Origin: Rhodanobacter sp. C06
GTDB lineage: Bacteria; Pseudomonadota; Gammaproteobacteria; Xanthomonadales; Rhodanobacteraceae
Direction of reading: 5' to 3'
DNA: 50,636 nt
Assembly (NCBI RefSeq): GCF_002001105.1
Contig: NZ_MUNP01000063.1
Coordinates: 1-50,636 of the forward strand
Part shown: piece by piece, positions 25,539 to 34,767 of the stretch
How the letters are laid out: each line of letters opens with the position of its first letter
Numbering within the stretch: position 1 is the first letter of the stretch
Position numbers and translations under genes: made by a program
Notes under the pieces: generated by a model
Seen by the model: the letters and a program-made list of their open reading frames with translations, nothing else
Database searches by the model: none
What the model was told of the DNA's origin: nothing

Positions 25539-25588
25539 GGGTACGCCCTTGTCGCGAAAGGTGGACCAAGCCTAACCGCTGCGGCCCG

Positions 25589-26620
25589 TCATGGGGAGTG
25601 CGCCGGGGCCGGGGCGTCCGGCGCCGGCGGCTGCCAGCTGCCCGGCGCGGTGGTGGAAACGCCGCTGGCGCGCAGCACGGCGATCAGCTGGCTCATCTCG
25701 GTGCCGCCTCGCTTCGAAGCCGCCAGCAACTGCTGCGCCAGCGCGGGATCGTCCTGCGCGCGCAGCGCCAGCTGCGAGTAGTTCTGCACCTGCCAGATCA
25801 GGTCGCGGCGCTGCTGCCGTGCCTCCGCCTGCGCGGTCGCGTCCCCGAGCACTTCGCGCAGGTGCAGGCCCAGCGAGCGCGCCAGCGGGCTGGAACCCCA
25901 TTCGAGCAGCTTGCCGAGCTTGAGGCAGTCGAGCTTGATTGCAGCGTCGTCGCCCGCGTTCTCGCACAGCTTGGCGACGATCGGCAGCGCGGGCCGCGGC
26001 TGCAGCCGGGCATTGCCCTGCACGATCAACGCCTGCACGCCGACGGGTCCGCCCGCGCCCTGCGTGGCCGGCGGCGGGGGCAACGCATCCACCACACCGG
26101 CCAGCGCCGCGAGGCTGCTGCCGGTGTAGTCGTCGTAGAGCTTGGCGGCGGCGGCCTTGGCCAGGTCCGCGCGCGCCGCATCGGACTTCATGTCGCGGGT
26201 GTCGAGGCCGAACTTGAGCAGCCACACCGCGGCGTTGTCCGGCGCCTGCTCCACCAGCTTGCGCAGCGCGCTGGCGCTCGGGCAGGCGTCGGCCTTCGCG
26301 TCGCAGTCGGCGAGGCGCACCCACTGCACGGCGGGGCCGGCATCGCCGGCCGCGGCGGCGCGGTTGATCAGCGCGTGGAAGCTGTTGGTCTTCGGCTGTC
26401 GCGGCAGCGGGCGGGCCAGCAGCGCCGCGCCCAGCAGCGGCTCCGCCGTGGCGCGCAGCGCCAGCACGCTGACCAGGTCGTGCTGGAACGCCTGCAGCGC
26501 CTGTTCGCGCGCGCTGTCGCCGGCGGCCGGTGCCGGAGCGGCTTGCTGCGCGGCCGCCGCCGCGGCGGCGGTGAGCAGCGACAGGGCGCCGGCAAGGGCG
26601 AGGCAATGCCATCCACGCAT
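25589..26620 (-). CDS. Secreted hypothetical protein, 343 aa
   Basis: An ATG-started protein with a signal peptide (residues 1-24, LALAGALSLLTAAAAAAAQQ). The mature part is Ala/Leu/Gln-rich and almost entirely helical, resembling repeat-like helical hairpins (possibly TPR-like: NAAVWLLKFGLDTRD and similar), with three Cys that could pair in the periplasm. The tail is Pro/Ala-rich. No known family is recognised. It lies 50 bp upstream of the orphan ParA on the same strand. Confidence 0.7.
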   Translation of the reverse strand: MRGWHCLALAGALSLLTAAAAAAAQQAAPAPAAGDSAREQALQAFQHDLVSVLALRATAEPLLGAALLARPLPRQPKTNSFHALINRAAAAGDAGPAVQWVRLADCDAKADACPSASALRKLVEQAPDNAAVWLLKFGLDTRDMKSDAARADLAKAAAAKLYDDYTGSSLAALAGVVDALPPPPATQGAGGPVGVQALIVQGNARLQPRPALPIVAKLCENAGDDAAIKLDCLKLGKLLEWGSSPLARSLGLHLREVLGDATAQAEARQQRRDLIWQVQNYSQLALRAQDDPALAQQLLAASKRGGTEMSQLIAVLRASGVSTTAPGSWQPPAPDAPAPAHSP

Positions 26621-26794
26621 GGGGTGCTCCAGCGATCACGGGGCCGCCAGCTTAGCGGCCGGGTGTTGAGGATGCTCTGAACGATATCTGAGCCCCGGGA
26701 TGCCGTGGCGGGCCTGACCGAAGGCGAGTTGCTAGGATGCCCGTTCGTTCGCGCGCCTGGCGCGCTCCCCAACACAGGGGCCGGAGGACATGCC

Positions 26795-26989
26795 GTGAAT
26801 CATTTTTCCAGTTTCGCCGACGGCGCACCGTGGTTCGCCGGCTGGGGCACGCTGGCGCTGATCAATGCGGGTCTCGCGCAGGGCAAGAGTCGCAGTGGCT
26901 TGATCTGGTTCCTGCTCTCGCTGCCGTTCGGCCCGCTGGCGACGCTGGTGCTGGTGCTGCTGCCGAAGGTGCGGTCGAAGATGTTCTGA
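26795..26989 (+). CDS. Small membrane protein, 64 aa
   Basis: The start is taken as GTG 26795 because of a strong GGAGG eight bases before it; an ATG three bases earlier is out of frame. The product has one or two hydrophobic helices (WFAGWGTLALINAGLA and SGLIWFLLSLPFGPLATLVLVLL) and a basic end (PKVRSKMF), suggesting a positively charged cytosolic tail. No family is recognised. It is divergent from the secreted unknown at 25589 and convergent with speE. Confidence 0.65.
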   Translation: MNHFSSFADGAPWFAGWGTLALINAGLAQGKSRSGLIWFLLSLPFGPLATLVLVLLPKVRSKMF

Positions 26990-27080
26990 AGGGTGAAGCT
27001 GCTGGCCCGGGATGAACCCGGGCACCACCAGAGCGCGCTTGCTCTAAGCCGCGCTTCGGCGATTCATACGATGTCTATTT

Positions 27081-27110
27081 GAAGCTTTTGGCTTATTCGC
27101 CAAAAGCTTC
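27081..27110. terminator. 12-bp perfect hairpin around the speE stop codon
   Basis: GAAGCTTTTGGC (27081-27092) pairs with GCCAAAAGCTTC (27099-27110); the 6-base loop holds the TAA of speE. It could terminate or protect the 3' end of speE and also act on the convergent small gene. No T-run follows in either direction, so termination is uncertain. Confidence 0.5.
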
Positions 27111-27962
27111 GCGCATGAATTCCGGCTGGGCCAGCGCAGCCTTGTGGATCTCGGCGTTGTAGTACTTCGTCGGGAAGTTCTTGGCTGAAGCGCCGCGCTC
27201 GCGGAAGCCCGAGAGGTCGCCGCCCTTGCGCGCCATGGTGCAGCTCCACCAGCCGGTGGGATAGCAGGGCTGCGGGAACGGCAGCGTCTTCACCGCGCTG
27301 AAGCCGGCGGTGCGCATCGCCGAGCGCATCGACTTGATCAGCTCGAGGTGCGCCAGCGGCGATTCGCTCTGCTGCACCAGCAGGCCGCCGTGGCGCAGCG
27401 CCTTGTGGCAGCTGGCGTAGAACGCGGCGTTGAACAGGCCTTCGGCCGGACCCACCGGGTCGGTCGAGTCGACGATGACCAGGTCCAGCGAATCGGGCTC
27501 GGCTTCGGCCATGTACTTGATGCCGTCGATGAACAGCAGCTCGGCGCGCGGGTCGTGGTTCGATTCGCACAGCTCGGGAAAATACTGCTCGGCGAGGCGG
27601 GTCACGCGCTCGTCGATCTCCACCTGCACCGCGGACTCCACTTCCTCGTGCTTCAGCACCTCGCGCAGCGTGCCGCAGTCGCCGCCGCCGATGATCACCA
27701 CGCGCTTGGCGCGCGCGTGGGTGAACAGCGCCGGGTGCGTCATCATCTCGTGGTAGAGGAAGTTGTCGCGCGTGGTCAGCATCACGCAGCCGTCGATCAC
27801 CATCAGCTTGCCCCAGTCGGTGGTCTGGTGGATCTCGATGGTCTGGAACGGAGTCTTCTCCGCGTGCAGCAGTTGCTCGGTGCGGAAGCCGATGGAAGAG
27901 CCGGAGGCCTGGTGGGCCTCGGTGAACCAGCTGGCTTCATTCGATGTGGGCTGCTGCGACAT
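27093..27962 (-). CDS. speE: Spermidine synthase (polyamine aminopropyltransferase)
   Basis: 289 residues. Transfers aminopropyl from decarboxylated S-adenosylmethionine to putrescine, in the cytosol. Motifs: GGGDCGTLREVLKH nucleotide-binding loop, VEIDERV (acidic residue holding the cofactor), VDSTDPVGPAEGLF with the catalytic Asp, and the QQSESP and CYPTGWWSC segments typical of SpeE. ATG start at 27960-27962, giving the standard N-terminus. It is transcribed divergently from speA, sharing a 232-bp control region, so the two polyamine genes are probably co-regulated. No speD is visible in the window. Confidence 0.95.
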   Translation of the reverse strand: MSQQPTSNEASWFTEAHQASGSSIGFRTEQLLHAEKTPFQTIEIHQTTDWGKLMVIDGCVMLTTRDNFLYHEMMTHPALFTHARAKRVVIIGGGDCGTLREVLKHEEVESAVQVEIDERVTRLAEQYFPELCESNHDPRAELLFIDGIKYMAEAEPDSLDLVIVDSTDPVGPAEGLFNAAFYASCHKALRHGGLLVQQSESPLAHLELIKSMRSAMRTAGFSAVKTLPFPQPCYPTGWWSCTMARKGGDLSGFRERGASAKNFPTKYYNAEIHKAALAQPEFMREAFGE

Positions 27963-28001
27963 GGGTGTACCTGGGCGTGAATGCGGGGTATTTGGCCGCC
28001 C

Positions 28002-28057
28002 ATTGTAGCCGAGCCGTGGCGGGCGGGGTTTGGGCGGGCCGCCGGGGCCGTTACAAT
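28002..28057. promoter_or_regulatory. Divergent -10 boxes between speE and speA
   Basis: TACAAT occurs on the bottom strand at 28002-28007 (towards speE) and on the top strand at 28052-28057 (towards speA), each followed by GG. The -35 regions are GC-rich and poor. The paired arrangement around a 44-bp centre suggests one shared control region for both polyamine genes. Confidence 0.45.
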
Positions 28058-28194
28058 GGCGGCCCGGCCGCCCTCGGCGCGCCGGCAGGTGCGATCGGCC
28101 CCGCGGCGTGCGAGGCTTCCGGCCGTTCGCGCTTTTCCACGTCAAGGCTCGCCGCTGCGACGACATGCCATCCGTTTGCACAAGGAGACGCTTC

Positions 28195-30081
28195 ATGTCG
28201 AAGCCCTGGACCGTGGCCGATGCCCGCCACACCTATGCCGTGGCCCATTGGGGCGACGGTTACGTCGATGTCGATGCCCGCGGCGAGATCGCGATGCGCC
28301 CCCGCGGCGCGCGCGGCCCCGTCTTGTCGCTGCCGGCCATCGTCGATCGCGCCCGCGCCGAGGGTCTGCGCCTGCCGCTGCTGGTGCGCTTTCCCGACAT
28401 CCTCGCCGACCGCCTCGCGCGGCTGCAGGCCGCGTTCGCCAAGGCGATCGGCGAATGGAACTATGCGGGCGGCTATACCGCCATCTACCCGATCAAGGTG
28501 AACCAGCAGCGCGGCGTGGCCGGCGAACTGGTGGCCGCGGGCGCCGAGGGTTTCGGCCTGGAAGCCGGTTCGAAACCGGAATTGATGGCGGTGCTGGCGA
28601 TGGCGCGGCCCGGTTCCATCGTGATCTGCAACGGCTACAAGGACCGCGAATACATCCGCCTCGCGCTGATCGGCCGCAAGCTCGGCCTGCGCGTGCACAT
28701 CGTGATCGAGAAGCTGTCGGAACTCGACCACGTGTTCGCCGAAGCCAAGGCGCTGGAGGTCGAGCCGCTGCTCGGCGTGCGCGTGCGCCTGGCATCCATC
28801 GGCGCCGGCAAGTGGCAGAACACCGGCGGCGACAAGGGCAAGTTCGGGCTGTCGCCCGCGCAGGTGCTGACCCTGATCGAGCGGCTCGATGCGGCCGGCC
28901 TCAAGCACACGCTGAAGCTGCAGCACTTCCACATGGGCTCGCAGATCTCCAACGTGCGCGACATCGCCAACGGCATGCGCGAGGCCAGCCGCTACTTCGT
29001 CGAGCTCAGCCGCATGGGCGTGCCGCTGGAGATCGTCGACGTCGGCGGCGGCCTCGGCGTGGATTACGAGGGTTCGCGCTCGCGCAGCCACAACTCGATC
29101 AACTACTCGATCGAGCAGTACGCCGCCACCATCGTGCAGTCGCTGGCCGAGGCGGTGGAAGCCGAAGGGCTCAAGGCGCCACACATCCTCACCGAGGCCG
29201 GCCGCGCGATGACCGCGCACCACGCCGTGCTGGTGGTCAACGTGAGCGAGGTGGAGGAAGTGCCGGCCGGCACGATTCCGCCGGTGGCGCAGGACGAGCC
29301 CGCGGTGCTCCGCCGCCTGCGCGAGGTGCACGCCGAGCTCGACCAGCGCCCCGCGCTGGAACTGTTCCATGAAGCCCAGCATCACCTGGCCGAAGGGCAG
29401 GCGCTGTACGCGCTGGGCCAGCTCGCGCTGGTCGACCGCGCGCGGCTGGACGAGCTGTACTACGCCATCGCCAACGCGGTGCGCGCGCGCCTGTTGCCCG
29501 GCGAGCGCTCGCATCGCGCCGCGCTGGACGAGCTGGACGAGAAGCTGGTCGACAAGTACTTCGTCAACTTCTCGGTGTTCGAATCGGTGCCCGACATCTG
29601 GGCGATCGAGCAGATCTTCCCGATCGCGCCGATCGCACGGCTGGGCGAGGAGCCCACCCGGCGCGGCGTGATTGTCGACCTCACCTGCGACTCCGATGGC
29701 CGCATCGACCACTACGTCGATGCGGAGGGCGTGGACGTCTCGCTGCCACTGCATGCGCTCAAGGACGGCGAGAGCTACCGGTTGGGCATCTTCATGGTCG
29801 GCGCCTACCAGGAGACGCTCGGCGACATCCACAACCTGTTCGGCGACACCGATGCGGTGAACGTGCGCGTGGACGGCGACGGCTGGGTGTTCGCCCACCA
29901 GCGCCGCGGCGACACCACCGACCTGATGCTGGACTACGTGGGCTACGACCTCGCCGCGCTGCGCGCCAGCTACCGCGAGCGCATTGCCGCCTCCGGCATC
30001 GCGGGCGAACCGGCGGAACAGCTGTATCGCACGCTGGACGGTGGCCTCACCGCCTACACCTACCTCGCCGAGGAAGGCTGA
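28195..30081 (+). CDS. speA: Biosynthetic arginine decarboxylase
   Basis: 628 residues. PLP enzyme converting arginine to agmatine, the first step towards putrescine. K101 ([10 protein letters not shown]) is the PLP lysine; HFHMGSQ, the [13 protein letters not shown] glycine loop and the C-terminal half with TCDSDG (decarboxylase Cys loop) and FMVGAYQE are typical of the SpeA group of fold-III decarboxylases. ATG 28195 is preceded by AAGGAG. Divergent from speE. No agmatinase is next to it. Confidence 0.96.
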   Translation: MSKPWTVADARHTYAVAHWGDGYVDVDARGEIAMRPRGARGPVLSLPAIVDRARAEGLRLPLLVRFPDILADRLARLQAAFAKAIGEWNYAGGYTAIYPIKVNQQRGVAGELVAAGAEGFGLEAGSKPELMAVLAMARPGSIVICNGYKDREYIRLALIGRKLGLRVHIVIEKLSELDHVFAEAKALEVEPLLGVRVRLASIGAGKWQNTGGDKGKFGLSPAQVLTLIERLDAAGLKHTLKLQHFHMGSQISNVRDIANGMREASRYFVELSRMGVPLEIVDVGGGLGVDYEGSRSRSHNSINYSIEQYAATIVQSLAEAVEAEGLKAPHILTEAGRAMTAHHAVLVVNVSEVEEVPAGTIPPVAQDEPAVLRRLREVHAELDQRPALELFHEAQHHLAEGQALYALGQLALVDRARLDELYYAIANAVRARLLPGERSHRAALDELDEKLVDKYFVNFSVFESVPDIWAIEQIFPIAPIARLGEEPTRRGVIVDLTCDSDGRIDHYVDAEGVDVSLPLHALKDGESYRLGIFMVGAYQETLGDIHNLFGDTDAVNVRVDGDGWVFAHQRRGDTTDLMLDYVGYDLAALRASYRERIAASGIAGEPAEQLYRTLDGGLTAYTYLAEEG

Positions 30082-30088
30082 CACGTTG

Positions 30089-30120
30089 TTGCTTCCTCTC
30101 CCCAGGGGGAGAGGAAGCAA
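30089..30120. repeat. Perfect 15-bp inverted repeat after speA
   Basis: Arms TTGCTTCCTCTCCCC and its complement with a 2-base loop start 7 bp after the speA stop. The hairpin is strong but lacks a T-run. The core CCTCTCCCC/GGGGAGAGG is a common intergenic motif in GC-rich gammaproteobacteria and probably marks the mRNA 3' end. Confidence 0.75.
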
Positions 30121-30199
30121 GCCGGTCTTGCACCCACGGCCTGATGGTTCCGTCACGCGCGCTGCCTACAATGGTGATCTCCCTCTCACGGAGTTCCCC

Positions 30200-31000
30200 A
30201 TGGGCAGTCTCGACGGCAAGGTGGCCTTGATCACCGGCGCGGCCAGCGGCCTCGGCAAGGCGATCGCCGAGCTTTACGCGAAGCACGGCGCGAAGGTGGC
30301 GATCTGCGACATCAACCAGCAGGCGGCCGACGCCACCGCGGCGGCGATCAACGCGGCCGGCGGCAAGGCGATCGGCATCGCGATGGACGTCACCGACGAA
30401 GCGGCGGTGAACGCCGGCACCGACAAGGTGGTGGCCGCGTTCGGCGCGCTCGACATCCTGATCTCCAACGCTGGCGTGCAGATCATCAACCCGATCGACC
30501 AGTTCGCCTTCGCCGACTGGAAGAAGATGCTGGCGATCCATCTCGACGGCGGCTTCCTCGCCACGAAAGCCGCGCTGCAGCACATGTACAAGAACGACGG
30601 CACCGGCAAGAGCCGCGGCGGCATCGTGATCTACATGGGCTCGGTGCATTCACACGAGGCCTCGAAGCTGAAGGCGCCTTACGTGACCGCCAAGCACGGC
30701 CTGCTGGGCCTGGCGCGCACGCTGGCGAAGGAAGGCGCGGCGCACAACGTGCGCTCGCACGTGATCTGTCCCGGCTTCGTGCGCACGCCGCTGGTGGAGA
30801 AACAGATTCCCGAGCAGGCGAAGGAGCTGGGCATCAGCGAGGCCGACGTCATCAAGAACGTGATGCTGAAGGACACCGTCGACGGCGTGTTCACCACGGT
30901 CGAGGACATCGCGCAGACCGCGCTCTACCTCGCCACGTTCCCCAGTGCCGCGTTGACCGGGCAGAGCATCGTGGTCAGCCACGGCTGGTACATGCAGTGA
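30200..31000 (+). CDS. bdhA: 3-hydroxybutyrate dehydrogenase
   Basis: 266 residues, a short-chain dehydrogenase that interconverts 3-hydroxybutyrate and acetoacetate with NAD. Motifs: [12 protein letters not shown] (cofactor loop), CDIN (NAD-preferring acidic residue), SNAGVQ, catalytic Ser in [10 protein letters not shown] and YVTAK (Tyr, Lys). Ends SHGWYMQ, a typical tail of this enzyme. ATG 30200 with GGAG upstream; a TACAAT -10-like box is at 30167-30172. The stop overlaps the GTG of the patatin gene by 4 bases. The pairing suggests storage polymer or ketone-body use. Confidence 0.92.
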   Translation: MGSLDGKVALITGAASGLGKAIAELYAKHGAKVAICDINQQAADATAAAINAAGGKAIGIAMDVTDEAAVNAGTDKVVAAFGALDILISNAGVQIINPIDQFAFADWKKMLAIHLDGGFLATKAALQHMYKNDGTGKSRGGIVIYMGSVHSHEASKLKAPYVTAKHGLLGLARTLAKEGAAHNVRSHVICPGFVRTPLVEKQIPEQAKELGISEADVIKNVMLKDTVDGVFTTVEDIAQTALYLATFPSAALTGQSIVVSHGWYMQ

Positions 31001-32175
31001 GCGGCAAGGCGGATGCCGCGGCGGCGTCGCTGGCCGCGCAGGTGGCGCGTGACTATGCATGCGTGGTGCTGGTGCTGCAGGGCGGTGGCGCCCTGGGCGC
31101 CTACCAGGCCGGCGTGGTCGAGGCGCTGGAGGAAGCAAAGCTGCGCCCCGGCTGGGTCGCCGGCATCTCGATCGGCGCGTTGAACGCGGCGATCATCGCG
31201 GGTAATCCGCCGGAGCGCCGCGTCGAGCGCCTGCGCGCGTTCTGGGACACGATCTGCCGCGCCTCGCCCTGGCCGCCGCCCGCATTGCCGGCGGCCCTCG
31301 ATGCCCGCCACTGGCCACTGGCGATGCAGAACGGACTCAGCGGCCTCGCCGCGTGGCGTGCCCTGGTCCAGGGCCAGCCCGGCTTCTTCCGGCCGCGCCT
31401 GCCGCCGCCGTTCCTGCAGGCGCAGGCCACGCCCGCCACCGCGAGCTGGTACGACACCACGCCCCTGCGCGCCACGCTGGAACGCCTGGTCGATTTCGAC
31501 CGCGTCAACGACGCACGCGCGATGCGCGTGTCGGTGGGCGCGGTGAACGTGAAGAGCGGCAATTTCGTCTATTTCGACAACACCCGGCAGCGCCTCGGGC
31601 CCGAGCACTTCATGGCTTCCGGCGCGCTGCCGCCGGGCTTCCCCGCGGTGGAAATCGACGGCGAGTACTACTGGGATGGCGGCGTGGTTTCCAACACGCC
31701 GCTCTACCGCGTGCTCACCGAGCAGCCGCCGCGCGACATGCTGGTGTTCCAGGTCGACCTGTGGAGCGCGCGGGGCGAGTTGCCGCACGACATGCCCGGC
31801 GTGGCCGAGCGCAGCAAGGAGATCCAGTATTCCAGCCGCACCCGGCTGATGACCGAGTACATGCACGAGAGCCGCCGGCGCCAGCGCCTGCTGCAGGAAG
31901 TGCTGGCGCTGGTGCCGCCGGAACGTCGCACCGACCCGGCGTATCGCCAGGCGGAGTGCGAGGCGAACGGTGCGCTGGTCAACCTGGTCCACCTGATCTA
32001 CCGCGACCGGCCCTACGAGGGCCACTACAAGGACTACGAGTTCAGCGCCGCCAGCATGCACGGCCACTGGCGCAGCGGCCTCGCCGACATGCAGCACACG
32101 CTGGCCCATCCGCAATGGCTGGCCGCGCCGCCGGCCGAGCACCCGTTCGTGACCCACGACGTGCATCGGGAGTGA
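30997..32175 (+). CDS. Patatin-like phospholipase with C-terminal DUF3734-like region
   Basis: 392 residues. Patatin acyl hydrolase signature: oxyanion [11 protein letters not shown], nucleophile GISIGALN (G-x-S-x-G), and the Asp of [10 protein letters not shown]. The catalytic domain (about 20-260) is followed by a C-terminal region of about 120 residues ([12 protein letters not shown]..., [11 protein letters not shown]) that is characteristic of the DUF3734 group. It starts with GTG, overlapping the bdhA stop (GTGA), which implies translational coupling. Its substrate may be a lipid or polyhydroxybutyrate, inferred from the operon. Confidence 0.88.
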   Translation: MSGKADAAAASLAAQVARDYACVVLVLQGGGALGAYQAGVVEALEEAKLRPGWVAGISIGALNAAIIAGNPPERRVERLRAFWDTICRASPWPPPALPAALDARHWPLAMQNGLSGLAAWRALVQGQPGFFRPRLPPPFLQAQATPATASWYDTTPLRATLERLVDFDRVNDARAMRVSVGAVNVKSGNFVYFDNTRQRLGPEHFMASGALPPGFPAVEIDGEYYWDGGVVSNTPLYRVLTEQPPRDMLVFQVDLWSARGELPHDMPGVAERSKEIQYSSRTRLMTEYMHESRRRQRLLQEVLALVPPERRTDPAYRQAECEANGALVNLVHLIYRDRPYEGHYKDYEFSAASMHGHWRSGLADMQHTLAHPQWLAAPPAEHPFVTHDVHRE

Positions 32176-32186
32176 GGGATCGATTG

Positions 32187-32244
32187 CGTTCGGGTTCGGC
32201 CTGGGCGCGGTTTTTCCGTCCGCGCCCTGGCTTCTTCCCGAACG
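32187..32244. terminator. Nested inverted repeat between convergent genes
   Basis: Outer arms CGTTCGGG / CCCGAACG (32187-32194, 32237-32244) enclose an inner hairpin GGGCGCGG / CCGCGCCC (32203-32210, 32220-32227). It lies between the patatin gene and the oppositely transcribed ydfG, so it is a probable bidirectional terminator. The five T are inside the inner loop. Confidence 0.55.
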
Positions 32245-32250
32245 GGCGGC

Positions 32251-33003
32251 TCAGTCCCGATGCACCTGCAGGCCGGCCGCCGACTGGCTCACCGGCATGA
32301 TTTCCAGCCGCGTGACGTCGAGGTGCGGCGGCAGGTTGGCGATCCACCAGATCGTGTCGGCGATGTCGGCCGCGGTGATCGGGTGGGCGCCCGCGTAAAG
32401 CTGGTCGGAGGCGGCCTGGTTGCCGCCGGTGCGCACCAGGGTGAACTCGGTCTCGGCCATGCCGGGCTCGATCGAGGTCACGCGCACGCCGGTGCCATGC
32501 AGGTCCACGCGCAGGTTCTGCGAGAACTGGGTGACGAAGGCCTTGGTGCCGCCGTACACGTTGCCGCCGCGGTACGGGTAGCTGGCCGAGATCGAGCTGA
32601 TGTTCACGATCGCGCCGCGGCGTTCGATCAGGCGCGGCAGCAGGGCGTGGGTCATCGTCGCCAGCGCGGTGACGTTGGTATCGATCATCTGCCGCCACTG
32701 CGCGAGATCGGCTTGCTGCGCCGGCGCGGTGCCCAGCGCGAGGCCGGCGTTGTTGACCAGCAGGTCGATGCCGGCGAACGCCGGCGGCAGCGCGTCGACG
32801 GCCGCGCGCAGCGCCGCCTCGTCGCGGATGTCGAAGGCGGCGACATGCACCTTGTCGGCACCATGTGCATCCACCAGTTGTTGCAGCCGTTCAGCGCGGC
32901 GGCCGCTGGCGATCACCCGCCAGCCACCGGCCACGAAGTGCTCCACGGTGGCGGCGCCGAAGCCCGCGGTGGCGCCGGTGATCCAGGCAGTCTTGGTCGT
33001 CAT
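32251..33003 (-). CDS. ydfG: YdfG-type NADP-dependent short-chain dehydrogenase
   Basis: 250 residues. TGATAGFGAATVE cofactor loop, ASGRR (Arg pair typical of NADP use), NNAGLALG, catalytic Ser in NISSISASY and Y-GGTK (Tyr, Lys), and NLRVDLHGTGVRVTSIEPGMAETEF. The order and length match 3-hydroxy acid dehydrogenase/malonic semialdehyde reductase YdfG. ATG 33001-33003. It is a separate protein from the bdhA product and lies 68 bp downstream of the secreted protein gene, on the same strand. Confidence 0.9.
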   Translation of the reverse strand: MTTKTAWITGATAGFGAATVEHFVAGGWRVIASGRRAERLQQLVDAHGADKVHVAAFDIRDEAALRAAVDALPPAFAGIDLLVNNAGLALGTAPAQQADLAQWRQMIDTNVTALATMTHALLPRLIERRGAIVNISSISASYPYRGGNVYGGTKAFVTQFSQNLRVDLHGTGVRVTSIEPGMAETEFTLVRTGGNQAASDQLYAGAHPITAADIADTIWWIANLPPHLDVTRLEIMPVSQSAAGLQVHRD

Positions 33004-33071
33004 GCGCGCCAGTGTAATGGCCGGCGCGGGTCCGGGCGACCGAGCCGGTCGCCAGGACCGCATGGCACCAC

Positions 33072-33839
33072 TCACTTGCCGGAGGCGATGTAGCTCAGCT
33101 CCGCGTTGTAGCTGTCCACGTGGGAGGACTGCTTGGCGACCGCGTCATTGATCGACTGGCGGATCGCGGCCGCATCGCTCTTGCCATACACGTTCTCGAC
33201 CATCTTCCACACGTCGGGATCGGGTTCCGTGCCCACGTCCGCCCAGTTCTTGTCGGGGATCACCAGGATGAAGTCGGGGGCACCGTCGCCGGCGTCGATC
33301 ATCCGGGCGAACTGGAAGTAGTGGGGCCAGTTCGACTTCGCGGCGGCGGCAGCGATCTTCTTCACCGCGGCCATGAAGGTTTCCACGGCCTGGTGGCCGG
33401 GCTTGAGCGTGAAGTACCTGACCTCGATCAGCGGCGGCGGCGGGCCCATGTCCTTGGGCTGGTGGCTCAGCTCGGGCATCGCTTGCATGAACGCGCTGAT
33501 CTCGCTCTTCAGGTGCGGGTTGACGTCGGAGTGGATCACGCCGAGGCAGGCTTTCACCGCGGTGTCCATCGCGTCGAAGGTGGCCCACGGCATCGGGTCG
33601 GAGACGTAGGAGTAGCTGTAGGTGTCGCCAGTTTCGTGCGTCCAGGCCGTCCAGTTGTACTTGAAGCCGTGCTGGTGCAGGCACTGGTTGAAGTGCTTGG
33701 TGCCGGCCTCGTACGCTTGCTGGTCCGTGGGTGCGACCATGTCGGTGAAATCGCGGGCCACGCGGACATTGTCCGCCGCCTGCGCGCTGCTGCAGGCCAG
33801 CGCGAACGCCAGCGCCAGCCAGACTGTGCTGCTTTTCAT
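33072..33839 (-). CDS. Secreted hypothetical protein, 255 aa
   Basis: Signal peptide 1-22 (LALAFALACSSAQA). Mature domain (about 230 residues) contains aromatic-rich segments (TYSYSYVSDPMPWATFDAM; NWPHYFQFARM; VIPDKNWADVG) and three Cys. I do not recognise a family; the segment LIEVRYFTLKPGHQAVETFMAAVKKI resembles a dimeric alpha/beta-barrel-like fold, which is a tentative reading. ATG with strong GGGGAGG. There is a GC-rich spacer before the SPOR-gene terminator. Confidence 0.75.
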   Translation of the reverse strand: MKSSTVWLALAFALACSSAQAADNVRVARDFTDMVAPTDQQAYEAGTKHFNQCLHQHGFKYNWTAWTHETGDTYSYSYVSDPMPWATFDAMDTAVKACLGVIHSDVNPHLKSEISAFMQAMPELSHQPKDMGPPPPLIEVRYFTLKPGHQAVETFMAAVKKIAAAAAKSNWPHYFQFARMIDAGDGAPDFILVIPDKNWADVGTEPDPDVWKMVENVYGKSDAAAIRQSINDAVAKQSSHVDSYNAELSYIASGK

Positions 33840-34005
33840 GCGAACCTCCCCGGGCACGGGTCCCGTTGCGTGGATGGAACATCCCCTGCGTGTCGCTGGC
33901 ATCCCCTGCGCGTCGCTGACGGACGGCGGCCAAGCATCGTGCGCGGTGCCGGCGAAGCGAGACGTGAAGGTCGCCGCGAGTGAACTTCACGCATGCTTAA
34001 GGCAA

Positions 34006-34034
34006 CAAAAAAGGCCGCGCTGCGGGCGCGGCCT
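34006..34034 (-). terminator. Intrinsic terminator of the argS-SPOR operon
   Basis: On the bottom strand AGGCCGCGC pairs with GCGCGGCCT around CCGCA, followed by a run of T. It lies 23 bp after the SPOR gene stop. Confidence 0.9.
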
Positions 34035-34056
34035 CGGGTTGCCGGGTGGCGGTAAC

Positions 34057-34767
34057 TTAGCGGCCTTCCTTCAGCGCGATCGAGTTGATGCCGACGCCGG
34101 CGAGGCGCTGTTTGGTCGCTTCCAGTGCGCTGGCGGTGGGGAACGGCCCCAGCCGCACGCGGTGGAAGGTCTGGCCGTTGACGCTGACGGACTGCACGTT
34201 GGCCACGAAGCCCTGCATGGCGAGCTTCGCCTTCATGGTCTCCGCGTCGGCGGGATTCGGGAAGGCGCCGACCTGCAGCAGGTAGCCGCTGCCGGCCGCG
34301 GGTTTCGGCACGGCGGCGGCGGGCGCGGCCTCCACGTTCTGGGTGGCCACCGGCGGATTGCCGGGCGCCGACGGCGCCACTGGCGCGGTCGCGGGCGCGG
34401 CGTTCGCCGGCGTGTTCGCGGCGGCCTGCTGCTTCTGCTGCTCGGCCTTGGCCTGCGCGCTGATTTCGGCATCCGGGATGCGCACTTCCTTCTCCGACAG
34501 CACGGAGTAGAAGTCGAACTGCGGTTTCTTCGGCGCGCTCTCGGCGGTGCCCGGCGCCACCGCGCCGGTCTCGCTGGGGGCCTCGGCGGTGGCCTGCGGA
34601 TTCGCCTGCGGGCCGGTTTTCGCGGTCATCGGCATCAGCGAGTGGCGCATCAGCACCACCACCGCCACCGCGCCGATCAGCACGCCGACCAGCGCCCAGA
34701 CCCAGCCGGGAATGCCGCCGCCGCCGTTGCGTACCGCCTGCCGACCCTTGCCTTTGCGTGCTGCCAT
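34057..34767 (-). CDS. SPOR-domain protein (FtsN/DamX-like)
   Basis: 236 residues. Short basic cytosolic N-terminus, one membrane helix (about 22-42, WVWALVGVLIGAVAVVVL), a long Ala/Pro/Gln-rich periplasmic linker, and a C-terminal SPOR domain (about 160-235: GYLLQVGAFPNPADAETMKAKL ... FHRVRLGPF) which binds denuded septal peptidoglycan. The ATG (34765-34767) shares its A with the TGA of argS, giving translational coupling. Upstream motif 83-KPQFDFYSVL is a typical FtsN-like stretch in Xanthomonadales. Confidence 0.88.
   Translation of the reverse strand: MAARKGKGRQAVRNGGGGIPGWVWALVGVLIGAVAVVVLMRHSLMPMTAKTGPQANPQATAEAPSETGAVAPGTAESAPKKPQFDFYSVLSEKEVRIPDAEISAQAKAEQQKQQAAANTPANAAPATAPVAPSAPGNPPVATQNVEAAPAAAVPKPAAGSGYLLQVGAFPNPADAETMKAKLAMQGFVANVQSVSVNGQTFHRVRLGPFPTASALEATKQRLAGVGINSIALKEGR

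Noticed and set aside
27007-27023. CCCGGG-ATGAA-CCCGGG hairpin after the small membrane protein gene
   Set aside because: Short arms in GC-rich DNA; could be chance, and no T-run follows.
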